Positions 26,102-34,084 of a stretch of 64,000 bases of DNA are shown one piece after another (position 1 is the first letter of the stretch; every line of letters starts with the position of its first letter). The notes under the pieces were generated by a model. That model had not been told where the DNA came from, made no database searches, and saw nothing but the letters and a program-made list of their open reading frames with translations. This stretch comes from Pseudonocardia broussonetiae (GTDB lineage Bacteria; Actinomycetota; Actinomycetes; Mycobacteriales; Pseudonocardiaceae), in assembly GCF_013155125.1 (NCBI RefSeq), contig NZ_CP053564.1, forward strand, positions 1,929,501 through 1,993,500. The letters run 5' to 3'. Made by a program: the position numbers and the translations under genes.

Positions 26102-27598
26102 ATGCCGACCGTCCCCCTGCCCGACGACCCCGACCTCGATCAGCTCCGCAAGCAGGCCCGCGACCTGCAGCGCGGCGTGCGCGACGGCACGGAGCGCGCG
26201 CTGGCGCTCGCCGCCGAGCACCACCCCGACGGCGTCCCCGCCGACCGCACCGGATGGCCCCTGCACGCCGCCCAGCTCGCGCTGGCCCGGCTGTACGGGT
26301 TCGGCGGCTGGCCCGCGCTGGCGCGCCACGTCGGCGTCGTCCGCGAGCACCTGCGCGCACCCGACCGGGCACCGGTCTCCGACGACCCGGCCACGGAGTA
26401 CCTGCGCCGCGTCAGCCTCGCCTTCGGCGGCGACGACGGCCCGCTGCAGCGGTCGGCGCCCGCCGTGCTCGCCGACCACCCGGAGATCACCCGCGGCGAC
26501 GTGTGGGTGGCCGCGGCCCGCGCCGACGCCGACGAGGTGGCGCGCCTGCTCGACGCCGACCCGGCACTGGCGACGCGCGAGGGCGGCCCGCACCGCTGGC
26601 CCCCGATCGCCTACCTCGCCTTCGCCCGGCCCGATCCCGCCCCGTCCGCGGACGCCGTCACCGCCACCGCCCGCCTGCTGCTCGACCACGGGGCCGACCC
26701 CGACACCGGGTACCTCTGGCACGGCCTGCCGTCGCCGTTCACGTTGCTCACCGGCGCGTTCGGGGGTGGCGAGGGCGGCCAGCCGCCGCACCCGCACCAG
26801 CACGCGCTCGCCCGGGTCCTGCTCGACGCCGGTGCCGACCCCAACGACTCCCAGACGCTCTACAACCGCCAGTTCACCCCGGCCGACGACCACCTCGAGC
26901 TGCTCCTCGCCGCCGGGCTCGGCCGCGGCGACGGCGGGCCGTGGCGCCGCCGGCTCGGCGCGACCCTCGACAGCCCGGTCGACCTGCTGCGCCAGCAGAT
27001 GTCCTGGGCGGTGACGAGCGGGTTCGCGCACCGGGTGGCGCTGCTCGCCCGCCACGGCGTCGACCTGACCGCACCGCTGCCCGGCCGCTACGGCGTGCCG
27101 CGGCGCCCGCCCTACGCCGTCGCGCTGACCAGCGGGCGGACCGCGGTGGCCGAGCTGCTGGCCGGGCTCGGCGCGCGGGTCCCGCTCGACGAGGAGGAGC
27201 AGGTGCTCGCCGCGGTCCTCGCCGCCGACCGCGACGCGGCGCAGCGGCTCGGACCGGACGCCGTGGCCCGGGCTCGGGCCCGGCGGCCCGGGCTGGTGGC
27301 GTGGGCGGCCGTCGTGGCGGGGCCGGCGGCGCTGCGGCTGGCCGTCGAGCTGGGCTGGGACGTGTCCGCCCGCGCCCGCACGGACGTACCGGCCGAGGGC
27401 GGCTGGGAGACCGCGCTGCACCACGCCGCCGCGACCGGCGACGTGGCGCTGGCCCGGCTGCTGCTGGAGCTGGGCGCCGACCCCGACGCCCGCGACGGGC
27501 GGTTCGACGCCACCCCGGAGCAGTGGGCCGGCCACACCGGGCACCCCGCGGTGGCGGAGCTGCTCAGCGGTCGTGCAGGACGGCGTCCAGCGCCGTGA
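26102..27598 (+). CDS. Ankyrin-repeat protein
   Basis: A 498-residue soluble protein. The N-terminus (LDQLRKQARDLQRGVRDGTERAL) is a conserved helical leader of bacterial ankyrin proteins. Ankyrin units follow, for example ARLLLDHGADPDTGYLWHG, ARVLLDAGADPNDSQTLYN and, near the end, ALHHAAATGDVALARLLLELGADPDARD. Such proteins are binding scaffolds; the partner is unknown. Strong ribosome site GGAGGAGG ahead of the ATG. Its last 35 bases overlap the convergent sirtuin gene. Confidence 0.85.
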   Translation: MPTVPLPDDPDLDQLRKQARDLQRGVRDGTERALALAAEHHPDGVPADRTGWPLHAAQLALARLYGFGGWPALARHVGVVREHLRAPDRAPVSDDPATEYLRRVSLAFGGDDGPLQRSAPAVLADHPEITRGDVWVAAARADADEVARLLDADPALATREGGPHRWPPIAYLAFARPDPAPSADAVTATARLLLDHGADPDTGYLWHGLPSPFTLLTGAFGGGEGGQPPHPHQHALARVLLDAGADPNDSQTLYNRQFTPADDHLELLLAAGLGRGDGGPWRRRLGATLDSPVDLLRQQMSWAVTSGFAHRVALLARHGVDLTAPLPGRYGVPRRPPYAVALTSGRTAVAELLAGLGARVPLDEEEQVLAAVLAADRDAAQRLGPDAVARARARRPGLVAWAAVVAGPAALRLAVELGWDVSARARTDVPAEGGWETALHHAAATGDVALARLLLELGADPDARDGRFDATPEQWAGHTGHPAVAELLSGRAGRRPAP

Positions 27599-28325
27599 GG
27601 GTGGCGGCGGCGGGGGCGGCGAGCCCGACCCCGCGGCCGTGGCGCACCTCGGGCTCGCGCGGGTTGATCCGGACCAGCGCCCCGGTGGCGGCCGACGCGA
27701 GCTCGGCCTCACGGCGCACCGTCGGGATTCCCGTGCCCGCCCCGAGCTCGACAACGGCCAGGTCGGACCGGTGCTCGCGCAGCCAGGCGCGGTGCGCGGT
27801 CATCTGGGACCCGGAGCGCGCCGGGTCCCACTCGACGTCGCCGAACATGAGGATGTTGGGCCGGGCGAGCGCCCCGCACGCCGGGCAGCGCGGCAGCGGC
27901 GGCACCGCGCGCATCGTGGCCCGGTCGACGACCACCTCGACGCCGTCGGCCGGCCACACCGGCTGCCCGCAGTCGAGCGTGCACTGCAGGTGGTGGATCG
28001 ACCCGTGGCACTCCGCGACGCCGGTCATCCCGGCGCGCTGGAACTGGCCGTCGACGTTGGAGGTGAACACGCGCGTCGGGCGCTCCGCGGCCCAGGCGCG
28101 CAGCACCGCGAAGCCCGCGTGCGGCACCGTGGCGCGGTAGAGCCCCAGGCGGTGGCCGTAGAAGCCCCACGCCAGCTCCGGGTCGTCGACGAAGTGCACG
28201 GGGTCGGCGATCTCGGCGAAGCGCAGCCCCAGCGCGCGGTAGGGCGGGTAGGCGCTCCAGAAGCCCTCCGGCCCGCGGAAGTCGGGCAGGCCGGAGTCGA
28301 CCCCCATGCCCGCGCCGGCGCACAC
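27564..28325 (-). CDS. Sir2-family NAD-dependent protein deacetylase
   Basis: Sirtuin with GAGMGVDSGLPDFRGPEGFW (NAD site), TSNVDGQ, catalytic His in ECHGSIHHLQC and a zinc site of the form C-x3-C...C-x2-C. The GTG at 28325 is the only conventional start in the open frame but would cut into the first beta strand. The frame is open upstream and reads a normal leading helix (LAADLDRAADLLRGAGALLVCAG in pieces), with a CTG at 28394 that overlaps the upstream TGA (CTGA) exactly as coupled genes here use GTGA. The true start may therefore be CTG 28394, giving 276 residues. Cotranscribed with the MhuD-like gene. Confidence 0.85.
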   Translation of the reverse strand: MCAGAGMGVDSGLPDFRGPEGFWSAYPPYRALGLRFAEIADPVHFVDDPELAWGFYGHRLGLYRATVPHAGFAVLRAWAAERPTRVFTSNVDGQFQRAGMTGVAECHGSIHHLQCTLDCGQPVWPADGVEVVVDRATMRAVPPLPRCPACGALARPNILMFGDVEWDPARSGSQMTAHRAWLREHRSDLAVVELGAGTGIPTVRREAELASAATGALVRINPREPEVRHGRGVGLAAPAAATLTALDAVLHDR

Positions 28326-28390
28326 CAGCAGCGCCCCCGCCCCGCGGAGCAGGTCGGCGGCGCGGTCGAGGTCGGCGGCCAGGACGGGGC

Positions 28391-28699
28391 TCAGGACGAG
28401 GCGACCGAGCGCTGCACGACCTCGAACTCGAGCACCGACGAGCCCGTGCCGACCGGCCGCGCCCGCTCGCCCGAGTGCGCCTCCATGGCCGAGCCCGTCA
28501 TCCAGGCCTGGAACGACTCCTCGTCGGCCCAGTGCGTGACCACGAAGTAGCGCGTCTCGCCCGCGACGGGGCGCAGCAGCTCGAAGGACTCGAAGCCCGG
28601 CTGGCCGTCGACCGCGTGCAGCCGGTTGGCGAAGCGCTTCTCCAGCTCGGGGCCTGCGCCCTCGGGGACCTCGATGGCGTTGATCTTCACGACGGACAT
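28391..28699 (-). CDS. mhuD: MhuD-like heme-degrading monooxygenase
   Basis: A 102-residue ABM-fold protein very close to mycobacterial MhuD across its length (VVKINAIEVPEGAGPELEKR; YFVVTHW; SVLEFEVV). The heme-contact residues of MhuD are at the same positions: Asn7, Trp66 and His75. MhuD binds heme in the cytoplasm and opens the ring to free iron, giving mycobilin rather than biliverdin and CO; the same reaction is inferred here. It starts at ATG 28699 and its stop lies against the sirtuin reading frame. It is divergent from the molybdopterin oxidoreductase across a gap holding a palindromic site. Confidence 0.88.
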   Translation of the reverse strand: MSVVKINAIEVPEGAGPELEKRFANRLHAVDGQPGFESFELLRPVAGETRYFVVTHWADEESFQAWMTGSAMEAHSGERARPVGTGSSVLEFEVVQRSVASS

Positions 28700-28735
28700 G
28701 CCGTCCAGGTTAGCCGCCCGGGTGGTCCCGGCTTA

Positions 28736-28759
28736 CGGAACGGTGACCGGGCCGTTCCG
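28736..28759. promoter_or_regulatory. Inverted repeat in the mhuD/oxidoreductase divergent gap
   Basis: CGGAACGG (28736-28743) and CCGTTCCG (28752-28759) are perfect arms with an 8-base spacer, 30 bases before the oxidoreductase ATG and 37 before the mhuD ATG. It is not an obvious iron (DtxR/Fur) box. The regulator is unknown. Confidence 0.5.
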
Positions 28760-28788
28760 GGGTGCTCCGGAGGGCTATCACTGCTCCC

Positions 28789-30048
28789 ATGACCCTCGAT
28801 CGCGTGCGGACCGGGACGCTCCCGCACTGGCGCAGCCCGCTGCGCGGCCCCTGGCTGACGGCGGCGCTCGGGCTGGTGCTGCTGGTGGGCGTGACCGTGC
28901 TGGTCGTCACCGGCCTGCTGTCCTACGCCGCCTACGAGCCGGACCTGCCGGGCAACGACGCCACGCCGGGCCGCGCGCTGCTGGGCGCCTACCTGTTCGA
29001 CTGGCCGACCGACCCGCCCTGGCTCTACCGGCTGACGCAGGGCGCGCACGTCGCGCTGGGCATCGCGCTGGTGCCGGTGGTGCTGGCCAAGCTGTGGTCG
29101 GTGATCCCGAGGCTGTTCGAGCTGCCGCCGGTGCGCTCGCTCGGCCACGCCCTGGAGCGCGCGACGCTGCTGCTGCTCGTCGGCGGGATCGTGTTCGAGT
29201 TCGTGACCGGGATCCTCAACATCCAGGTCTTCTACGTCTTCCCGTTCTCCTTCTACACCGCGCACTTCTACGGGGCCTGGGTGTTCCTCGGCGCGTTCGT
29301 CGCGCACGTGGTGCTCAAGCTCCCGACGATGCTGCGCTCGCTGCGCGATCGCCCCGCCGGGATCGCGCGCACCCGCACCGCCGACACCCGGCCCGAGCCC
29401 TACGAGCCGGGCGGCCTGGTGTCGGCCGACCCCGCCCCGCCGACGGTCTCGCGCCGCGGCGCCGCGATGTTCGTCGGCGCCGCCTCGGCCACGCTGTTCG
29501 GGCTCTACATCGGACAGACGCTCGACGGCCCGCTGCGCCGCACCGCCCTGTTCGCCCCGCACGACCGCGACCTCGGGGAGGGGGCCAACGCCTTCCCGGT
29601 GAACAAGACCGCGGCGACGGCGGGCGTCACGCAGGCGCTGGCCGACGCCTGGCGCCTGGAGCTCGCGGGCCCGTCGGGGACGCGCCGGTTCACCCGCGCC
29701 GACCTGCTCGCCCTGCCGCAGCACACCTACGAGCTGCCCATCGCCTGCGTCGAGGGCTGGTCGGTCTCGCGGTCCTGGACCGGCGTGCGGCTGGCCGACC
29801 TCGTCCGCCTCGCGGGCGGCACCGACCGCGACCGGCTGCTCGTCGAGTCGTTCCAGGCGGGCGGGGCGTTCGGGCGGGTGAGCCTGAGCGTCGGGCAGTC
29901 GCAGGCGGAGCGCTCGCTGCTGGCGCTGTCGGTCGGCGGCGAGGACCTCTCGCTCGACCACGGCTTCCCCGCGCGCACGATCGTCCCGGCGGCGCCGGGC
30001 GTGCACGCGACCAAGTGGGTCGGCCGCCTGACGGTGGTGGCGGCATGA
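28789..30048 (+). CDS. Membrane-anchored molybdopterin oxidoreductase (sulfite oxidase-like) with N-terminal cytochrome b domain
   Basis: A 419-residue fusion. Residues 1-185 hold four membrane helices (about 22-43, 83-105, 124-146, 155-180) with His87, His159 and His173 as possible heme b ligands (cytochrome b561-like). A fifth hydrophobic stretch at about 225-245 leads to a SuoX/MsrP-type molybdopterin domain at 270-419, with the molybdenum-ligand Cys320 in LPIACVEGWSVSRSWTGVRL. The natural electron acceptor or donor would pass through the heme domain. TATCAC lies 7 bases before the ATG, so the mRNA may be leaderless. It overlaps the next gene by ATGA. Confidence 0.82.
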   Translation: MTLDRVRTGTLPHWRSPLRGPWLTAALGLVLLVGVTVLVVTGLLSYAAYEPDLPGNDATPGRALLGAYLFDWPTDPPWLYRLTQGAHVALGIALVPVVLAKLWSVIPRLFELPPVRSLGHALERATLLLLVGGIVFEFVTGILNIQVFYVFPFSFYTAHFYGAWVFLGAFVAHVVLKLPTMLRSLRDRPAGIARTRTADTRPEPYEPGGLVSADPAPPTVSRRGAAMFVGAASATLFGLYIGQTLDGPLRRTALFAPHDRDLGEGANAFPVNKTAATAGVTQALADAWRLELAGPSGTRRFTRADLLALPQHTYELPIACVEGWSVSRSWTGVRLADLVRLAGGTDRDRLLVESFQAGGAFGRVSLSVGQSQAERSLLALSVGGEDLSLDHGFPARTIVPAAPGVHATKWVGRLTVVAA

Positions 30049-30533
30049 CCGCGTTCCGGCGGTTCTACGGCGAGCGCCCGCTGCACCTGCTGCTGCACCT
30101 GGCCGCGCTCGGCCTGGCCGGGTACGCGGCCAGCCGGGTGCTGGCCGAGGGGGCGCCGTGGCTCGCGATCGCGACCTGGTTCGTCGGCGCCGCGGTGCTG
30201 CACGACGTCGCGTTCCTGCCCGTCTACGCCCTGGCCGACTCCGCCGCGCAGGGCCGCCTGCTGCGCCGCGCCCGCCCGCTCCCCGCGGCGTCGGGCGTCG
30301 CGTGGATCAACCACCTGCGCGTGCCGGTCGCGTTCTCCGGCCTGCTGCTGCTCGTGTGGTTCCCGCTCATCCTGGGCGGGCGCGAGGACGCCTTCACCGG
30401 CGCGACGGGGTTCACCACCGACGTCTACCTCGGCCGCTGGCTCGGCGTCACCGGCGTGCTGTTCGCCGGGTCGGCGCTGCTGTACGCGGTGCGCGTGCGG
30501 CGGGCGACCCGGCGCCGCGTCAGCGCAGCGTGA
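30045..30533 (+). CDS. Four-helix membrane protein partner of the molybdopterin oxidoreductase
   Basis: A 162-residue protein with four predicted helices (about 14-32, 43-62, 88-108 and 132-152) and a short basic C-terminus. VGAAVLHDVAFLPVYALAD and NHLRVPVAFSGLLLLVWFPLIL are the most conserved-looking parts. The family is unnamed to me. It starts inside the oxidoreductase stop (ATGA), so it is translationally coupled and probably helps anchor or assemble that enzyme. The end overlaps the M24 peptidase by 14 bases. Confidence 0.75.
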   Translation: MTAFRRFYGERPLHLLLHLAALGLAGYAASRVLAEGAPWLAIATWFVGAAVLHDVAFLPVYALADSAAQGRLLRRARPLPAASGVAWINHLRVPVAFSGLLLLVWFPLILGGREDAFTGATGFTTDVYLGRWLGVTGVLFAGSALLYAVRVRRATRRRVSAA

Positions 30534-31236
30534 GCAGCTGCTCCCGGAACCCGCCGATCCGCCGCTCCCGGTCGACGAGGTGCACCTCCAGGATCCAGTG
30601 GCTGCGCCTGCCTCCGACGTCGGGGCGGCGCATCGGCTTCGTGCTCTCCGGCGCGATGTAGGACTCGATGCGCTCGCCGTCGAGGAGCTCGTGCGGGAAC
30701 TCCCCGACCAGGTGCCCCGCGTGCGGCCCGCCGAAGTCCCAGCCCGCCGCCTGCGCCAGCCCGCAGACGTGCGCGTACAGCTCGGCGCCGCTGATGTCGG
30801 GGGTGGCCTCGAAGTGGGCGCGGGCGTCGGCCCAGATGCGCGGCAGGTCGGCCTGCAGCCGGAGCTTCACCGGGTCGTCGCCCAGCACGAACGTGCGGCC
30901 GACGTCGGCCTCCCACTCGGCGAAGACCGGCCCGAGGTCGACGAACACGATGTCGTCGGCCTCGATCACGCGGTCCGGCGGGTTCTGCCGGTAGGGCTCG
31001 AGGGTGTTCGGGCCGGCGCGCACCACCCGCTTGTGCCAGTGCTTCTCGACGCCGAACAGCTCGGCGGCCAGGTCGCGGACCCGGTTGCTGACGACCGACT
31101 CGCGCTCGCCCGCCGCGATCAGCCCGCGCCGCTCCACCTCGGCGAACAGCTCCTCGGCCTGCTCCTCCGCCGCCACGAGCCGTGCCTCGCGCTCCGCCTC
31201 GTCGATGGTCCCCGTGTGCGTCCCCGCGTCCGGCAC
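30520..31236 (-). CDS. M24-family metallopeptidase (Xaa-Pro aminopeptidase/methionyl aminopeptidase fold)
   Basis: A 238-residue pita-bread-fold protein. Likely metal ligands are the two Asp in FVDLGPVFAEWEADVGRTF, His in GPHAGHLVGEFPHE and Glu in WILEVHLVD; this is the arrangement of M24 enzymes, though the first Glu is not obvious. The GTG at 31236 is used because GGGAGG lies four bases upstream of it; ATGs at 31263 and 31266 are in frame but have no ribosome site, and the latter overlaps the start codon of the divergent hydrolase. Substrate unknown. Confidence 0.8.
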   Translation of the reverse strand: MPDAGTHTGTIDEAEREARLVAAEEQAEELFAEVERRGLIAAGERESVVSNRVRDLAAELFGVEKHWHKRVVRAGPNTLEPYRQNPPDRVIEADDIVFVDLGPVFAEWEADVGRTFVLGDDPVKLRLQADLPRIWADARAHFEATPDISGAELYAHVCGLAQAAGWDFGGPHAGHLVGEFPHELLDGERIESYIAPESTKPMRRPDVGGRRSHWILEVHLVDRERRIGGFREQLLTLR

Positions 31237-31264
31237 CGTGCCTCCCGTCGTCGCTACCGCCATC

Positions 31265-32047
31265 ATGGCCCGCGTGCGGACCACGGGCGACGGCAGCGGG
31301 CTGGCCGTCACGGAGTTCGGCGGCAGCGGGGAGCCGGTCCTGCTGCTGCACGGGCTGATGGGGTGCGCCGCGACCTGGGCGCCGGTGGCGCGCTGGCTCA
31401 CCGCGCACGGCCGGGTGCTGGCCGTCGACGCGCGCGGCCACGGGGACTCGCCCGCGCACGGGCCGTGGACGGTCGAGGCGATGGCCGCCGACCTCGCACC
31501 GGTCCTCGACGGGCCCGGCGTCGTCGTCGGGCACTCGATGGGCGGCCTGCACGGCCTCGCGCTGGCCGCCGCCCGCCCCGACCTCGTGCGCGCGCTCGTC
31601 GTCGAGGACATGGGGGTCGACTTCGTCGGCCGCGACGCCGAGGCCGCCCGCGCCTGGTTCGGCGCGGTGCCCCAGCCGTTCGCGTCCCCCGAGGCGGTGC
31701 GCGAGGCGTTCGGGTGGCCGCGCCCGGAGTTCGGCGACTACATGGCCGAGTGCGTCGAGCGCCGCGCCGACGGCCTGCACCTGCGCACCTCGGCCGCCGA
31801 CGCCGCGGAGATCGCCGGGGAGTGGGCGCGCACCGCTTTCTGGCCGCTGCTCGACGCCGTGCGCTGTCCGGTGCTGCTGCTCGAGGCGGAGGAGTCGGTG
31901 GCCCCGCCCGGGCAGATGGCGGAGATGGCCCGGCGGCTGCCCGGCGCCACGCACGTCCGCGTGCCCGGCTCGGGTCACCTGGTGCACCGGGCCGCACCGG
32001 AGGCCTACCGGGCGGCGGTCGAGGCGTTCCTGGCCCGGCTCAGCTGA
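31265..32047 (+). CDS. Alpha/beta hydrolase
   Basis: A 260-residue enzyme with LLLHGLMGCAATWAPVARWL (oxyanion), VDARGHGDSP, the elbow VVGHSMGGLHG, an acid near LLLEAEESVAP and His in VPGSGHLVHR. It is a standard soluble esterase or peptidase-like hydrolase of unknown substrate. ATG 31265 is the first start that gives a complete fold; a GTG four codons later is possible. It leaves only 28 bases to the M24 start, so the divergent promoters must overlap. Its last 8 bases overlap the next, convergent gene. Confidence 0.83.
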   Translation: MARVRTTGDGSGLAVTEFGGSGEPVLLLHGLMGCAATWAPVARWLTAHGRVLAVDARGHGDSPAHGPWTVEAMAADLAPVLDGPGVVVGHSMGGLHGLALAAARPDLVRALVVEDMGVDFVGRDAEAARAWFGAVPQPFASPEAVREAFGWPRPEFGDYMAECVERRADGLHLRTSAADAAEIAGEWARTAFWPLLDAVRCPVLLLEAEESVAPPGQMAEMARRLPGATHVRVPGSGHLVHRAAPEAYRAAVEAFLARLS

Positions 32048-32480
32048 CCTCGACGCCGACCACCCGCGCCCGCACCGGCTCCACCGGGTGCAGCGCGGCG
32101 AACGCCGCCGCCGGCGCCTGCGCGGCGAGCACGCAGTGCGGGAGCCACGCTCCCGGCAGGTAGGCCGCCACCGGCGCCTTGACGCGCCCGGCCAGCGCGT
32201 CGTGGACGGCGGCGTGCACGGCGAGCAGCTCGGCGTCGACGACGGCGGCGAGCACGAGCTCGTCGGGCCGCCCCGCGACGGTGCCCAGCGTGGCGAGCCA
32301 GATCGACGGGAGCACCAGCAGCCGCAGCTCGGTCTCCAGCGCGGCCCGCGCGGGCGGCGGGACCACCGACGCCGCGGCGACGGTGATCGCCGGCTCGTCG
32401 TCGGGCCCCCCGACGGCGGCGCGCAGGGCCCGCAGCGCGGCCGCCGCGGCGTCGTCGAGCCGGAACCGCACGCGCTGCAC
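32040..32480 (-). CDS. Hypothetical protein, possible degenerate 2H phosphoesterase
   Basis: A 146-residue soluble protein, Ala-rich, ending with the pattern PGAWLPHCVLAAQAP. The central strand/helix pattern and PHCVLA recall the second HxT/S motif of 2'-5' RNA ligase-like proteins, but the residue after His-Cys is Val, and no first HxT motif is visible, so it may be inactive or unrelated. The ATG at 32480 gives MQRVRFRLDDAAAAALRAL, a normal N-terminus. It follows mutY by 15 bases on the same strand and is probably cotranscribed. Confidence 0.55.
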   Translation of the reverse strand: MQRVRFRLDDAAAAALRALRAAVGGPDDEPAITVAAASVVPPPARAALETELRLLVLPSIWLATLGTVAGRPDELVLAAVVDAELLAVHAAVHDALAGRVKAPVAAYLPGAWLPHCVLAAQAPAAAFAALHPVEPVRARVVGVEVS

Positions 32481-32495
32481 GCGGCGGAACCTATC

Positions 32496-33359
32496 TCACG
32501 CCGGGAGGGCGAACCGGCCGTCGTCGTGCTGCTCGGCGAGGCCGTCGACGAGCAGGGAGTGCAGGCAGCGGTCGCGCTGGGCGGCGTCGGACCAGGCGGC
32601 GTCGAGCGCGGCCCGCTCGACCGGGTCGGTGGCCGCGCGGAGCACGTCGAGCAGCCGGCCGCGGACCTGGCGGTCGGTGCCGGCGAACCCCTGCGCCGGC
32701 TTGCGCGGGCCGTCGTAGGCGGGGCGGCCGGCCGCCTGCCACGCGCACACCGCGATGACGGGGCAGTCGCCGCAGCGGGGCGCGCGGGCCGTGCAGACGA
32801 CGGCGCCGAGCTCCATGAGCCCGGCCGAGACCACCGCGGCGGTGGCGTCGTCGTCGGGGAGCAGGGCGTCGACGTCGGCGAGGTCGGCGCGGGTGCGGGC
32901 GGGCCCGGCGTCACCGGCGCCGTGCACCGCCCGGGCGACGACCCGGCGCACGTTGGTGTCGACGACGGGCGCCCGGCGGCCGTAGCCGAAGGCGAGCACG
33001 GCGCGCGCGGTGTAGGAGCCGACGCCGGGCAGCGCCTCCAGCGCGTCCACATCGGACGGGACGGCGTCGCCGTGCTCGGTGGCGATCACGGCAGCGGCCG
33101 CGTGCAGGCGCAGCGCGCGCCGGGGGTAGCCGAGCTTGCCCCAGGCGCGCAGCACGTCGGCGCGGGACGCGGCGGCGAAGGCCGACGGTGTGGGCCAGCG
33201 CGTCATCCAGTCGAGCCAGATCGGCTCGACGCGGGCCACGGGCGTCTGCTGGAGCATGAACTCGCTGACCAGGACGCCCCACGGGGTGGTGCCGGGGCGG
33301 CGCCACGGGAGGTCGCGGGCGTGCGCGCGGAACCAGTCGAGCACCAGTCCGTCCAGCAC
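32496..33359 (-). CDS. mutY: A/G-specific adenine glycosylase
   Basis: A 287-residue HhH-GPD DNA glycosylase that removes adenine opposite 8-oxoguanine. Catalytic Glu33 in VSEFMLQQTP and Asp134 in VVDTNVRRV are present, with the helix-hairpin-helix LEALPGVGSYTARAVL between. The [4Fe-4S] cluster ligands are Cys189, Cys196, Cys199 and Cys205 (C-x6-C-x2-C-x5-C). The GTG at 33359 gives VLDGLVLDWFRAHARDLPWR, the expected start; a longer reading runs through the terminator hairpin. Next to carbonic anhydrase as in Mycobacterium (Rv3588c-Rv3589), but on the same strand here. Confidence 0.93.
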   Translation of the reverse strand: MLDGLVLDWFRAHARDLPWRRPGTTPWGVLVSEFMLQQTPVARVEPIWLDWMTRWPTPSAFAAASRADVLRAWGKLGYPRRALRLHAAAAVIATEHGDAVPSDVDALEALPGVGSYTARAVLAFGYGRRAPVVDTNVRRVVARAVHGAGDAGPARTRADLADVDALLPDDDATAAVVSAGLMELGAVVCTARAPRCGDCPVIAVCAWQAAGRPAYDGPRKPAQGFAGTDRQVRGRLLDVLRAATDPVERAALDAAWSDAAQRDRCLHSLLVDGLAEQHDDGRFALPA

Positions 33360-33382
33360 CGTTCGATCGTGCCACGGAGGTC

Positions 33383-33422
33383 GTGAGCGGGAACCGCGGC
33401 CCTGGCCGTGGTTCCCGCTCAC
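33383..33422. terminator. Hairpin terminator between carbonic anhydrase and mutY
   Basis: GTGAGCGGGAACC (33383-33395) pairs perfectly with GGTTCCCGCTCAC (33410-33422), with further GGCC/GGCC pairing in the loop. It lies 8 bases after the carbonic anhydrase stop on the minus strand. Confidence 0.75.
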
Positions 33423-33429
33423 AGGGCCG

Positions 33430-33918
33430 TCAGGCCACCTCGTTCAGCTTCCCGGTCGCGACGTCGAAGACGAACCCGCGCACCTGGTCGGTGTGCGGGA
33501 CGAACGGGCTGGACGTGATGCGCCGGACCGACTGGCGGACGTCCTCGTCGAGGTCGGGGAACGCCTCGGCGGCCCACTCGGGCTTGATGCCCGTCTCGTC
33601 CTGGATGGAGCGCTTGAAGGCGTCGTCGGTGAAGGTGAGCATCCCGCAGTCCGTGTGGTGGATGAGGATGATCTCCCGGGTGCCGAGCAGGCGCTGGGAG
33701 ATGGCGAGCGAGCGGATCTCGTCGTCGGTGACGACGCCGCCCGCGTTGCGGATGACGTGCGCCTCGCCCTCGTTGAGCCCGAGGATCCCGTAGACGTTCA
33801 GGCGGGCGTCCATGCAGGCGAGGACGGCGACGCCCTTGGCCGGGGGCAGCGGCAGCGGGCCCTGGAAGGTCTCGGCGTAGGTGGCGTTGTGGGCGAGCAG
33901 GTCGTCCGTGACGGACAT
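33430..33918 (-). CDS. canB: Beta-class carbonic anhydrase
   Basis: A 162-residue zinc enzyme interconverting CO2 and bicarbonate. Zinc ligands Cys35 (LACMDARL), His88 and Cys91 (IHHTDCGM) and the Asp37-Arg39 dyad are in place; VIRNAGGVVTDD is also typical. It is the short beta-CA type also found as mycobacterial CanB (Rv3588c), matching the local gene order. The ATG is preceded by a leader of at least 90 bases that may contain a small upstream frame (34007-34084). Confidence 0.93.
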   Translation of the reverse strand: MSVTDDLLAHNATYAETFQGPLPLPPAKGVAVLACMDARLNVYGILGLNEGEAHVIRNAGGVVTDDEIRSLAISQRLLGTREIILIHHTDCGMLTFTDDAFKRSIQDETGIKPEWAAEAFPDLDEDVRQSVRRITSSPFVPHTDQVRGFVFDVATGKLNEVA

Positions 33919-34006
33919 GGGTGTTCTCCGTGGTCTGCGGAAGGGGTGTGCGGGCAGGGAGCGGCCACGCGGCGACCGGGCGGAGGGGGATCGGGTGTCG
34001 GTCGCG

Positions 34007-34084
34007 CTACGCGGCCGGAGGACAGAACCCGTCGAACTCGATGATGCGCCGGCTGGGCCAGAAGGCCTCGAGCAGCATGCGCAT
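34007..34084 (-). CDS. Candidate 25-residue leader peptide upstream of canB
   Basis: A small minus-strand frame encoding a peptide that begins MRMLLEAFWPSRRIIE and ends FDGFCPPAA. It lies 88 bases ahead of canB, with a TTGACT-like element just upstream and no good ribosome site, so it could be translated from a leaderless mRNA. The SRR core and single Cys recall actinobacterial upstream leader peptides, but I cannot place it in a family; chance is possible. Confidence 0.35.
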   Translation of the reverse strand: MRMLLEAFWPSRRIIEFDGFCPPAA

